DNA of 64,000 bases from Chitinophaga jiangningensis (GTDB lineage Bacteria > Bacteroidota > Bacteroidia > Chitinophagales > Chitinophagaceae), in assembly GCF_900142605.1 (NCBI RefSeq), contig NZ_FRBL01000003.1, positions 434,001 through 498,000 of the forward strand. The letters run 5' to 3'. Under the pieces are notes generated by a model, which ran no database searches, was not told the DNA's origin, and was given only the letters and a program-made list of their open reading frames with translations. Shown here one piece after another: positions 1-7,259 of the stretch; the stretch's first letter is position 1; every line of letters begins with the position of its first letter. The translations under genes and the position numbers were made by a program.

Positions 1-642
1 CGGCGTGGCGGCATTTACATGCAGCTCTGGTGTCAGCTTCCGGTCTGCTCCCTTATCCAGGTAAGCCGGATAAATGAGCAGGGCAAAAGAAGGCTTTGCA
101 CTCAGCTGATCGGCAGCATCCACGGGCGTGTACTGCTGTACATCATACAAGGTGCTGGCTCTGGCGCTCAGGCTTCCCCCTGCTGAAAAGCCCAGCACAC
201 CGATCTTTTCCGGGTTGATATGATAGTCGGCCGCTTTGGAGCGCACGATGCGGATGGCACGTTGTACATCCTGCAAGGCGCCCAGCTGTTTCTGCGGCAC
301 GCGATAATGGAGCACAAAAGCCGTATAGCCGAGGGAGTTAAGCCATTTCGCAATCTCGGTGCCTTCCAGGTCCAGCGCCAGGATACTGTACCCACCACCC
401 GGACAAACGATCACCGCGGCATCCTTGTTGCTGCCTGCCGGCGCGGGAAACACGGAAATGAATGGATCAGTGACTTCGGAAATGCGGATCACATTTCCGC
501 TGTTGTCGGCGGAGGTTTTCATGGGCGACTTCACCGTTTCACCCGGAACATTGCCTGGCCATAGCGGAATATTTTTCACCTGTTGCGCCATCATAGTTAC
601 ACCTGCACTCATCATTATACAAAGAAGAAATACTTTTTTCAT
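1..642 (-). CDS. Secreted alpha/beta-hydrolase (acetylxylan-esterase-like), 3' end cut by window
   Basis: The reading frame starts at the ATG at 642 and stays open to the window edge, giving 214 residues without a stop, so the C-terminus is missing. It begins MKKVFLLCIMM and reaches a signal-peptidase-like site near MMAQQ. It shows the alpha/beta-hydrolase marks: the oxyanion segment CPGGGY, then the strand FVLHYRVP, then the nucleophile elbow GFSAGG. This combination is typical of the BD-FAE/esterase-lipase group that deacetylates xylan or other glycans in the periplasm. The catalytic Asp and His would lie beyond the edge. The gene starts 8 bases after the stop of the GDSL hydrolase gene, so the two secreted esterases are probably co-transcribed. 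The exact substrate cannot be read from sequence. Confidence 0.85.
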   Translation of the reverse strand, partial: MKKVFLLCIMMSAGVTMMAQQVKNIPLWPGNVPGETVKSPMKTSADNSGNVIRISEVTDPFISVFPAPAGSNKDAAVIVCPGGGYSILALDLEGTEIAKWLNSLGYTAFVLHYRVPQKQLGALQDVQRAIRIVRSKAADYHINPEKIGVLGFSAGGSLSARASTLYDVQQYTPVDAADQLSAKPSFALLIYPAYLDKGADRKLTPELHVNAATP

Positions 643-650
643 GGGCCGTA

Positions 651-1406
651 TTATTTAACACAATCCAGCCATGCCTGCGCCATCAGTCGGGCACCTGCCA
701 GGGAAGGGTGTACGCCGTCACCTGTCCAGTAGCTGGCCGGGGCCGATTGTACGGCCTTATCAAAGATAGCCTGGTAAGGAATGAAGGAGGCTTTATATTT
801 ATCTGCGATTTCTTTAGCGGCAGCGCGGTACTCATTGAATTCTGGGTACCAGGTATCATCTACTGCTTTCACTCCTTTCACGGCGAAAGGCTCCCCGATG
901 ATCAGTTGCAGATCAGGAAACTTTTGCTTGGTGCGGTCCAGCAGTTTATCATAATCGTCCCGGTATACTTTGGAGCTACCGTCATATTTACCATTGTGTT
1001 TGTGCCAGTAGTCATTTACCCCAATCAGGATACTGAGTACATTCGGTTTCAGGTTGATGCAATCGGCATCCCATCTTTCGGCCAGCTGGTAGACTTTGTT
1101 TCCGCTGATGCCCCTGTTGTAGATTGAAAGATTTTTATCAGGATGCTGCCAGAGCAGCTCTGAAGCGGCTAAAAATGCGTAGCCACCGCCCAGTGCGGCG
1201 CCGTTGTTAGCCGCATCGGCGTCTCTTTTGCGACCTACGTCGGTGATGGAGTCGCCCTGGAAGAGAATGGTATAATCTTTTTTCAGCTGTATTTTAGCTG
1301 GCTTTGCACCTGCAGTAGCGGCAGACACGATGTTTGGCAAACTAATAGCGGCAAGGCTTCCCAGCGATACATTGCGGAGGAAACTGCGACGGTCGGATGT
1401 ATTCAT
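651..1406 (-). CDS. SGNH/GDSL-family hydrolase with Tat-like signal
   Basis: This 251-residue protein opens with a twin-arginine-type leader (DRRSFLRNVS, hydrophobic stretch, then SAATAGA), suggesting export folded through Tat. The SGNH blocks are clear: GDSIT (block I, nucleophile Ser at about residue 53), the GISGN segment, GVNDYW (block III), and DGVHPS near the C-terminus carrying catalytic Asp and His (block V). Family members are esterases that remove acetyl groups from polysaccharides, or lipases. The neighbouring alpha/beta esterase 8 bases downstream and the GH3 gene nearby make a role in glycan deacetylation plausible, but that is inference. The start ATG at 1406 gives the intact Tat motif. 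Confidence 0.9.
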   Translation of the reverse strand: MNTSDRRSFLRNVSLGSLAAISLPNIVSAATAGAKPAKIQLKKDYTILFQGDSITDVGRKRDADAANNGAALGGGYAFLAASELLWQHPDKNLSIYNRGISGNKVYQLAERWDADCINLKPNVLSILIGVNDYWHKHNGKYDGSSKVYRDDYDKLLDRTKQKFPDLQLIIGEPFAVKGVKAVDDTWYPEFNEYRAAAKEIADKYKASFIPYQAIFDKAVQSAPASYWTGDGVHPSLAGARLMAQAWLDCVK

Positions 1407-1486
1407 AACGAGTGGTTTATTTTCTGTTTTATCAGCTAACGGATAAAAATAGAAAATAGATTGTTTTTTATTTTAAAAAATTTGGG

Positions 1487-1527
1487 ACACACAAGACCGG
1501 ATGCCTTCGGCATCCGGTCTTGTGTGT
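1487..1527 (-). terminator. 19-bp perfect hairpin with TTC loop, downstream of acyl-CoA dehydrogenase
   Basis: The arms 1487-1505 and 1509-1527 are perfectly complementary around the loop TTC (1506-1508). It lies past the 3' end of the minus-strand gene at 1606. Read on that strand the hairpin is followed, after about six bases, by a run of T. Its right arm also overlaps a competing stem that pairs GTGTGTGCT with AGCACACAC near 1553. It may act as a terminator or as an mRNA 3'-end stabiliser. Confidence 0.5.
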
Positions 1528-1605
1528 GTGCTGCACCGTTGGCGTAGCACACACATGAAGTTAGCATAGGGCAAAGCCCTTGCTTTCGACGGGACTAATA
1601 ATATA

Positions 1606-2964
1606 CTACACAAACGCGCTCGAACCGGTAATAGCTCTTCCAACAATCAGGGAGTTGATCTCCTTGGTGCCTTCATAGGAATAAATCGCTTCTGCGTCTG
1701 CCACAAAGCGCGCCACATTGTATTCCAGCAAAATGCCATTGCCGCCCATTACTTCTCTGGCCCTGCCCACGATATCGCGCGTACGCAGTGTACAGAAAAC
1801 TTTTGCAAGGGAGGCATGCTCATCTTTGAGTGCGCCCTGGTCCTGCATTTCAGACAGGCGGAACACCATGGTTTGCATGGCAGTGAGGTTGGACAGCATT
1901 TCTACCAGGTGGCCCTGTATAAGCTGAAACGAAGCGATAGGTTTACCAAACTGCTTACGTTTACGGGTATACGCCAGCGCATTTTCATAGGCGCCGCGGG
2001 CGCAGCCTACGGCTTCCCAGGCCACGCTGGCGCGTGTCATGCGAAGTACGCGGGAAGTATCTTTAAAGTTATTGGCGTGTTGCAAACGATCGGCTTCTTC
2101 CACCCGGCAGTCCGTAAGCGTAATGAGGCCGTTCTGTACAATGCGGAGCGCCATCTTATCGTGCATTTTTTCCACCGCGAAGCCGGGGTTTTCCTTTCGC
2201 ACGAGGAATCCTTTGACTTGATTATCTCCCAAATCCCTGGCCCAGATAACGATAACATCCGCAAAGGTGGCGTTACCGATCCATTTCTTCTGGCCATTGA
2301 GTATCCAGGTATCCCCTTCCCGTTTAGCCGTGGTCGTGAGTCCACCTGCGGTACCCGAACCTACTTCCGGTTCGGTGAGCCCAAATGCACCAATACAATG
2401 GAGCTGCTGCATTTTAGGCAGCCACTCTGCCTTCTGGGCTTCTGAACCGAGCATATAAATGGAACCCATGGCCAGGCCACTCTGCACGCCGAAGAAGGTT
2501 GCGATGCTGGCATCCACTCTCGCCATTTCCATGGCAATAATGCCTTCCATCAGGTAGGAGCGATTCGGACAGCCGTAACCGTCATAGGTCACACCGCATA
2601 TATTGAGGGCTCTGAATTTTTCGATTATTTCAAAAGGGAACTCCGCCTTCAGCCAGTACTCGTTTACCAGTGGCTGGATTTCCTTCTCCATAAACTCCCT
2701 TACTTTTAATTGCAAAGCCCTGTCCTCGGGCGACAACCGTTCACTGATATTATAGAAATCCCCATCAATGGGTGGCTCCTTCTTTTTACTTCCCCTGCTG
2801 CCCAACATTTTCATCAGGCCGTTGAGCTGATTTTCGTCCATCTGGGCTACCGACTGCATTACCTTCGGTAAGTCTACCTTCTCGGATAGTTTGGCCAATT
2901 GCTTAAAGTCTATACTTTTAAAGAGCTGATACGCATTCCTGAGCTTTGAGAAAGTTCCTGACAT
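1606..2964 (-). CDS. Acyl-CoA dehydrogenase (glutaryl-CoA-dehydrogenase-like)
   Basis: This 452-residue cytoplasmic FAD enzyme should oxidise an acyl-CoA to the enoyl-CoA. After an N-terminal extension of about 60 residues that looks unlike the family, the three acyl-CoA-dehydrogenase domains follow in order. FAD-site motifs visible are FGLTEPEVGSG and the segment KKWIGNATFAD; the C-terminal domain has RKQFGKP, then GGNGI. The closing segment YEGTKEIN carries the catalytic Glu in the position used by glutaryl-CoA dehydrogenases, and the ending GRAITG is also like that group. Decarboxylating activity on glutaryl-CoA is therefore possible, but a short-chain oxidase-like role is not excluded. 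No pathway partners are adjacent. Confidence 0.9.
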   Translation of the reverse strand: MSGTFSKLRNAYQLFKSIDFKQLAKLSEKVDLPKVMQSVAQMDENQLNGLMKMLGSRGSKKKEPPIDGDFYNISERLSPEDRALQLKVREFMEKEIQPLVNEYWLKAEFPFEIIEKFRALNICGVTYDGYGCPNRSYLMEGIIAMEMARVDASIATFFGVQSGLAMGSIYMLGSEAQKAEWLPKMQQLHCIGAFGLTEPEVGSGTAGGLTTTAKREGDTWILNGQKKWIGNATFADVIVIWARDLGDNQVKGFLVRKENPGFAVEKMHDKMALRIVQNGLITLTDCRVEEADRLQHANNFKDTSRVLRMTRASVAWEAVGCARGAYENALAYTRKRKQFGKPIASFQLIQGHLVEMLSNLTAMQTMVFRLSEMQDQGALKDEHASLAKVFCTLRTRDIVGRAREVMGGNGILLEYNVARFVADAEAIYSYEGTKEINSLIVGRAITGSSAFV

Positions 2965-3028
2965 ATAACATGGTTTTCAATGAATTTACGGATTTTTGGG
3001 GAGATTAAGGATGCTGGCTTCAATGCAT

Positions 3029-3057
3029 AAAAAAGCCCCGGAAGCTGATTCCGGGGC
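3029..3057 (-). terminator. Rho-independent terminator of the GH3 gene
   Basis: The stem GCCCCGGAA (3035-3043) pairs perfectly with TTCCGGGGC (3049-3057) around a 5-base loop. On the minus strand it is followed by six T (3034-3029). It lies 24 bases past the GH3 stop codon. Confidence 0.85.
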
Positions 3058-3080
3058 CGACCTAAAAAATCAAACTATGC

Positions 3081-5489
3081 CTATCGGATGATAGTAATTG
3101 TTTTTTTGAGCTGGAGGTCTTCAGAGTTGGTTCCAACTGCAATTTCAAACTCTCCCGGTTCTACTGTCCAGTTCATATCCTTGTCTAACAGCGCCAGGTG
3201 ATCCGGATGCAGGGTAAAGTGCAGGGTTTTCTTTTCACCCGGTTTGAGGGTTACCCGCTCGAAGCCGCGCAGCTGCCATACGTAGGTAGTTACACTGCTT
3301 ACTTTATCATGCATATAGAGCTGTGCTACTTCATCACCGGTTTTGCTGCCGGTGTTGGTCACATCCACACTTACCTGGATGTCGCCCTGCTGGCGTTGTT
3401 GCTCAGGTGTAACCACCAGGTTGCTGTATTCAAATGTGGTGTAACTGAGGCCATAACCGAATGGATACAGCGCACCGTTTACACTCGTACGTCCGAAACC
3501 GTTATTACCGCTGGAAGGCTGACCGGCATGTGAGCCGGGCTTGAATGGAAAGTTTAGTTCCAGCTGCCCCAGTGATTTAGGGAAGGTAACCGTCAGTTTG
3601 CCGCCCGGGTTGTAATCACCGAACAGCGCTTCTGCTACGGCGATACCGCCGTTAGGACCAGGGAACCAGGCTTCCAGGATGGCTGGCAGGTTCTGATTTT
3701 CCCAGTTGATCGTGAGTGGCTGACCGTTGATCAGCACTGCTACCACTGGTTTGCCGGTGGCGTGCAATGCCTGTAACAACTGCAGTTGACGGCCGGGCAA
3801 ATCCAGGCTGGTACGGGAAAGGCTCTCCCCAACACGTTTATCATCTTCCCCTACTACTGCTATAATAACATCCGCTTCTTTTGCCTTACTAACGGCTTCG
3901 GCTATACCAGCCTGCTCTTCCGCACTCAGCGGCGTTGGCACAATCTCGGTGCCGGGCCAGCCCGGATTCACGATATCACAGCCTTGGGTGTAATTGACCG
4001 TGATGCCTTTGCCCGCCAGTTTCTCAATACCTTCCAGCACTGAAATCACCGGGTTATTGGAAGGACCGTAGCGACTGTTGGCGTGACTAACGGCTTTCGC
4101 CATCGGGCCTGTTACCAGCACATTTTTAATCGCGTTACGATTGAGCGGCAGGGTATTCTTTTCATTTTTCAGCAGTACCAGCGACTCACGGTTCAGCTGT
4201 AATGCAAAGGAATCGTCTGCAGCGGTGTGCACACCTTTATCTGCCAGCTTCTCATCTACATACGGATGATCGAACAGGCCTAAACGGAACTTCACACGCA
4301 GTACATCTCCTACGCGACTATCAATCGTTTTCATATTCACCTTGCCTTCTTTCACCAGCTCGCGGAGCGGGGTGATAAAGTTTTCCGGCGGGGTGAAGTT
4401 GGTGCGTACGTTTAATCCTGCTTCTACAGTTTGGCGTACTGCTTCTTTATAATCAGCTGCCACATGGTGTTTGCTGAAGAGATATTCCACTGCTTCCGAG
4501 TCGGATACCACGTAACCGTCGAACCCAAACTGCTGGCGGAGCAACTGCGTCAGGAAGTAATAGCTGCCGGTAACAGGTTCCCCATCCCAGTCGTTATAAC
4601 TGCTCATTACGCCCATTGGCTTTGCTTCCTGGATTACGCGGCGGAATGGATACAGGTAGATCTGATGCATTTCGCGCGGCGCCACATGCGGGTCCGTACG
4701 GGCGTCGCCATCGCGGCCACCTTTAGGAATGCTGTATACCGCAAAGTGTTTCAGTGTGGAGGCGACGCCCTGCGACTGAATACCCAGCACCATTTGTTTA
4801 CCCATTTCAGCGATGAGAAACGGATCTTCCCCATAGCATTCAACCACACGTCCCCAGCGTGGATCGCGTGCCGGATCCAGGATGGGTGCATATACGTTCG
4901 TATAGCCGAGCAGTTTAGCCTCGCGGCCCCCGATTTCCCCTGCTCTGCGCACCAGCGTACGATTCCAGGTGCTGCCAATGCCGATGGGCGCCGGCAGTGG
5001 CGTAGCACGATCATGGTTCAGACCATGGATTCCTTCATTGGTGAAATCCACCGGTATGCCCAGGCGGGTCTGCTCAATAAACCATTTCTGTACGGTATTG
5101 ATAGCCGCAGCATGTGTGCTGTAAGGGAAAGAATACTTCGTTTGTGCTTTACGGTTATTAGCCACACTGTTCAGTTCCTCATCGATGTTGGCGATACCAT
5201 CTTTCCACACCTGGTTTTTCCATTCCGGTGTGGGCATTTCATCTTTCAACACGCGACCATAACCATACAGGGTAGCCATCTGGCAGGTCTTTTCGTCCAG
5301 CGTCATTTGCGAAAGCAGATCTTTTACACGGTCGTCCACGGTTTGTGTCGGATCCTCGAAGATGTCCTTTTTGCCGTTTTTGTTGAAATCAATCCAGCCA
5401 TTCCGGTAGATGGGCTGTTGCTTCTGCGCTGCGGCATATTGTACCGTAAGCGCAGTCAGCAGCCCCGTTGCAGTAATCCTGAGCTTCAT
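3081..5489 (-). CDS. GH3 family beta-glucosidase/xylosidase, secreted
   Basis: The protein (802 residues from the ATG at 5489) hydrolyses terminal beta-linked sugars from oligosaccharides in the periplasm. The start at 5489 is chosen because it begins MKLRITATGLL and a signal peptide ends at AAAQ; an in-frame start at 5537 would add 16 non-signal residues. The N-terminal GH3 barrel shows DPRWGR, KHFAVYS and the nucleophile segment GYVVSDSEAV. The C-terminal alpha/beta domain has VVGEDD and GESLSRTSLDLPG, where the acid/base Glu is expected. A fibronectin-III-like domain closes the protein (YPFGYGLSYTTFEYSN onward). This architecture matches BglX-type enzymes. It is transcribed alone, divergently from the ECF sigma gene, and ends at a clear terminator. 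Confidence 0.93.
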   Translation of the reverse strand: MKLRITATGLLTALTVQYAAAQKQQPIYRNGWIDFNKNGKKDIFEDPTQTVDDRVKDLLSQMTLDEKTCQMATLYGYGRVLKDEMPTPEWKNQVWKDGIANIDEELNSVANNRKAQTKYSFPYSTHAAAINTVQKWFIEQTRLGIPVDFTNEGIHGLNHDRATPLPAPIGIGSTWNRTLVRRAGEIGGREAKLLGYTNVYAPILDPARDPRWGRVVECYGEDPFLIAEMGKQMVLGIQSQGVASTLKHFAVYSIPKGGRDGDARTDPHVAPREMHQIYLYPFRRVIQEAKPMGVMSSYNDWDGEPVTGSYYFLTQLLRQQFGFDGYVVSDSEAVEYLFSKHHVAADYKEAVRQTVEAGLNVRTNFTPPENFITPLRELVKEGKVNMKTIDSRVGDVLRVKFRLGLFDHPYVDEKLADKGVHTAADDSFALQLNRESLVLLKNEKNTLPLNRNAIKNVLVTGPMAKAVSHANSRYGPSNNPVISVLEGIEKLAGKGITVNYTQGCDIVNPGWPGTEIVPTPLSAEEQAGIAEAVSKAKEADVIIAVVGEDDKRVGESLSRTSLDLPGRQLQLLQALHATGKPVVAVLINGQPLTINWENQNLPAILEAWFPGPNGGIAVAEALFGDYNPGGKLTVTFPKSLGQLELNFPFKPGSHAGQPSSGNNGFGRTSVNGALYPFGYGLSYTTFEYSNLVVTPEQQRQQGDIQVSVDVTNTGSKTGDEVAQLYMHDKVSSVTTYVWQLRGFERVTLKPGEKKTLHFTLHPDHLALLDKDMNWTVEPGEFEIAVGTNSEDLQLKKTITIIR

Positions 5490-5678
5490 TTGCTGATAAA
5501 AATTATAACGGTTTAAATGCTTTGCAATGGATTGCAAAGCCGGCTCAAGATAAAATTATAATCTGAAAGACAAAGGGAAAAAATTAGGTGCGGTAAGCAA
5601 CCACACATCACTATATTTTTATATGATGTAAAAACCCTACTTTAGCGGCATTCATCATCAAAATTACATGAAGGTTAA

Positions 5679-6239
5679 ATGATTACATCGCCTTCTTATC
5701 AAGCATATAAGGACCTTTTTCATACGCTGTACAACGAGTTATGTAACTATGCGTACAGCTTTCTGAACGACGATGCCGCTGCGGAAGATGTAGTGCAGGA
5801 GACTTTTATCAGGCTATGGCAGAAACACCCGGACCTGATTCAGATGGCGAACATCAAACCTTACCTGTTCAGGGCGGTACGCAATAATTCGATATCGGTA
5901 ATCCGGAAACAACAGGTAGAACAGGCAAACCAGAAGGGGTATGGTCAACTGGCCGACCTCAGCGAGGAGCCCGAGGAGCAGGAAAAAGCGGAAGCAAAGC
6001 CCTACTTCGACCAGCTCATCTATGAAGCCATTGCCAACCTGCCGCCGCAGTGTAAGGAAGTATTTACCCGCTGCCGTATCCAGGGTATGACGCATCAGCA
6101 GGCAGCGGCCGACCTGGGCCTCTCCGCCAAAACGGTAGAAAACTATATGGGCAGGGCTTTGAAGATACTCCGCAAGTATCTGGCCGATTACGGCCTGCCG
6201 GCGGGCATCCTGCTGATGATTAAATTATTAACTGATTAA
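5679..6239 (+). CDS. ECF RNA polymerase sigma factor (FecI-like)
   Basis: This 186-residue protein has the two-domain ECF layout. Sigma region 2 (about residues 10-75) includes DAAAEDVVQETFIRLW and the segment YLFRAVRN. Sigma region 4 (about residues 125-180) has LPPQCKEVF and the helix-turn-helix GMTHQQAAADLGLSAKTVENY. There is no region 3. A FecR-type anti-sigma and an STN-domain TonB receptor follow immediately, so this is a cell-surface signalling set in which receptor occupancy releases the sigma factor. An AAGG four bases before the start could act as a ribosome site. The regulon cannot be read directly, though the receptor genes behind it are the usual target. Confidence 0.93.
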   Translation: MITSPSYQAYKDLFHTLYNELCNYAYSFLNDDAAAEDVVQETFIRLWQKHPDLIQMANIKPYLFRAVRNNSISVIRKQQVEQANQKGYGQLADLSEEPEEQEKAEAKPYFDQLIYEAIANLPPQCKEVFTRCRIQGMTHQQAAADLGLSAKTVENYMGRALKILRKYLADYGLPAGILLMIKLLTD

Positions 6240-6290
6240 TAGGGGGTAGCCAGCTTACCCTGCGTTATAAAGACAGAGCACACTGTAGAT

Positions 6291-7259
6291 ATGGAACCTA
6301 ATTACATTTATGAACTGATCACTAAAAAACTGTCCGCTCAGATTACCCCCGAAGAGGACCTGGAACTCAGCCGCTGGCTGGAGTCCGCAGAAAACCAGGC
6401 CGAATATGAGGCATTGACCAATATCTGGAAAGGCAGCAATAACATCCCCGCACAACGGCAGTACAACGCCCATAACGCCTGGGATAAAGTGGAAAGTCGC
6501 ATTCAGCCAGTCCAGCCGGCAACGGTAAAAACCATGCGTTGGAAATACGCTGCCGCAGCAGCTATCCTCGTATTATTATCCGCAGCAGCCTGGTGGATGA
6601 CAGATAAACCTAATGATATCCGGGAAATTGCCGCCAATGAAGGCAGGATCAAAGACCTTCAATTGGACGACCTATCCAAAGTAACCCTTCGCCCGGGTGC
6701 TAAAATCAGGTACAGCAAAAATTATCAGCATCATAAACGTGTGGTCGAACTCACCGGTGAAGCCTACTTTGAAGTAGCCAGTGATCCCTCCCACCCCTTC
6801 CTCGTTAAAACGCCGGACCAATCCACCATTGAAGTACTGGGCACCGCCTTTGCCGTGGAAACAAAACAGGAAGCTACCACCGTTATTGTGACGGAAGGCC
6901 GGGTGCGACTAGCACACCCCAGCAGCCAGCAGGGCGTAATCCTTACCAGTGGCCTCAAAGGCGTAAGTCAGCAAGGCCAGGTAGTAGCCTCCGATAACGA
7001 CGACCTTAACTTTCTCGCCTGGAAAACAGGAACTTTAAAATTTAATGACACGCCTTTAGTTGATATTGTGCCGCAATTAGCCGATTTTTACGGCAAAGAA
7101 ATCAGGATTGACGATTCATATCGCGATGCAGCCGCTATACAAAAAGCAACCATCAGCTTCCGCGACCAGTCCTGCGAAGATGCATTGCATGAACTACAAC
7201 TATTGCTGGGCTTCAATTACACGCAGGAAGGCAACACGATTGTCATTAGCCGCAGGTAA
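6291..7259 (+). CDS. FecR-family anti-sigma factor
   Basis: This 322-residue inner-membrane protein has a short cytoplasmic N-terminus (about 80 residues, sigma binding), one membrane segment around residues 84-102 (YAAAAAILVLLSAAAWW), and a periplasmic FecR domain (EGRIKDLQLDD, VELTGEAYFEVA, VLGTAFAVE). A C-terminal STN-like/DUF4974 segment (FNDTPLVDIVPQLADFYG) follows, as in Bacteroidota FecR proteins. It should hold the preceding sigma factor inactive and respond to the N-terminal signalling domain of the TonB receptor encoded next. Its last codons overlap the likely start of that receptor gene. Confidence 0.93.
   Translation: MEPNYIYELITKKLSAQITPEEDLELSRWLESAENQAEYEALTNIWKGSNNIPAQRQYNAHNAWDKVESRIQPVQPATVKTMRWKYAAAAAILVLLSAAAWWMTDKPNDIREIAANEGRIKDLQLDDLSKVTLRPGAKIRYSKNYQHHKRVVELTGEAYFEVASDPSHPFLVKTPDQSTIEVLGTAFAVETKQEATTVIVTEGRVRLAHPSSQQGVILTSGLKGVSQQGQVVASDNDDLNFLAWKTGTLKFNDTPLVDIVPQLADFYGKEIRIDDSYRDAAAIQKATISFRDQSCEDALHELQLLLGFNYTQEGNTIVISRR

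Noticed and set aside
4431..5516. 361-codon open frame on the plus strand opposite the GH3 gene
   Set aside because: It lies entirely antisense to a clear GH3 enzyme with intact motifs. The product has no recognisable domain, and long antisense frames are common in GC-balanced genes.
5668..5682. Four-codon mini-frame ATG...TGA overlapping the sigma-factor start
   Set aside because: The same bases supply the AAGG ribosome site of the sigma gene, and a frame this short is expected by chance.
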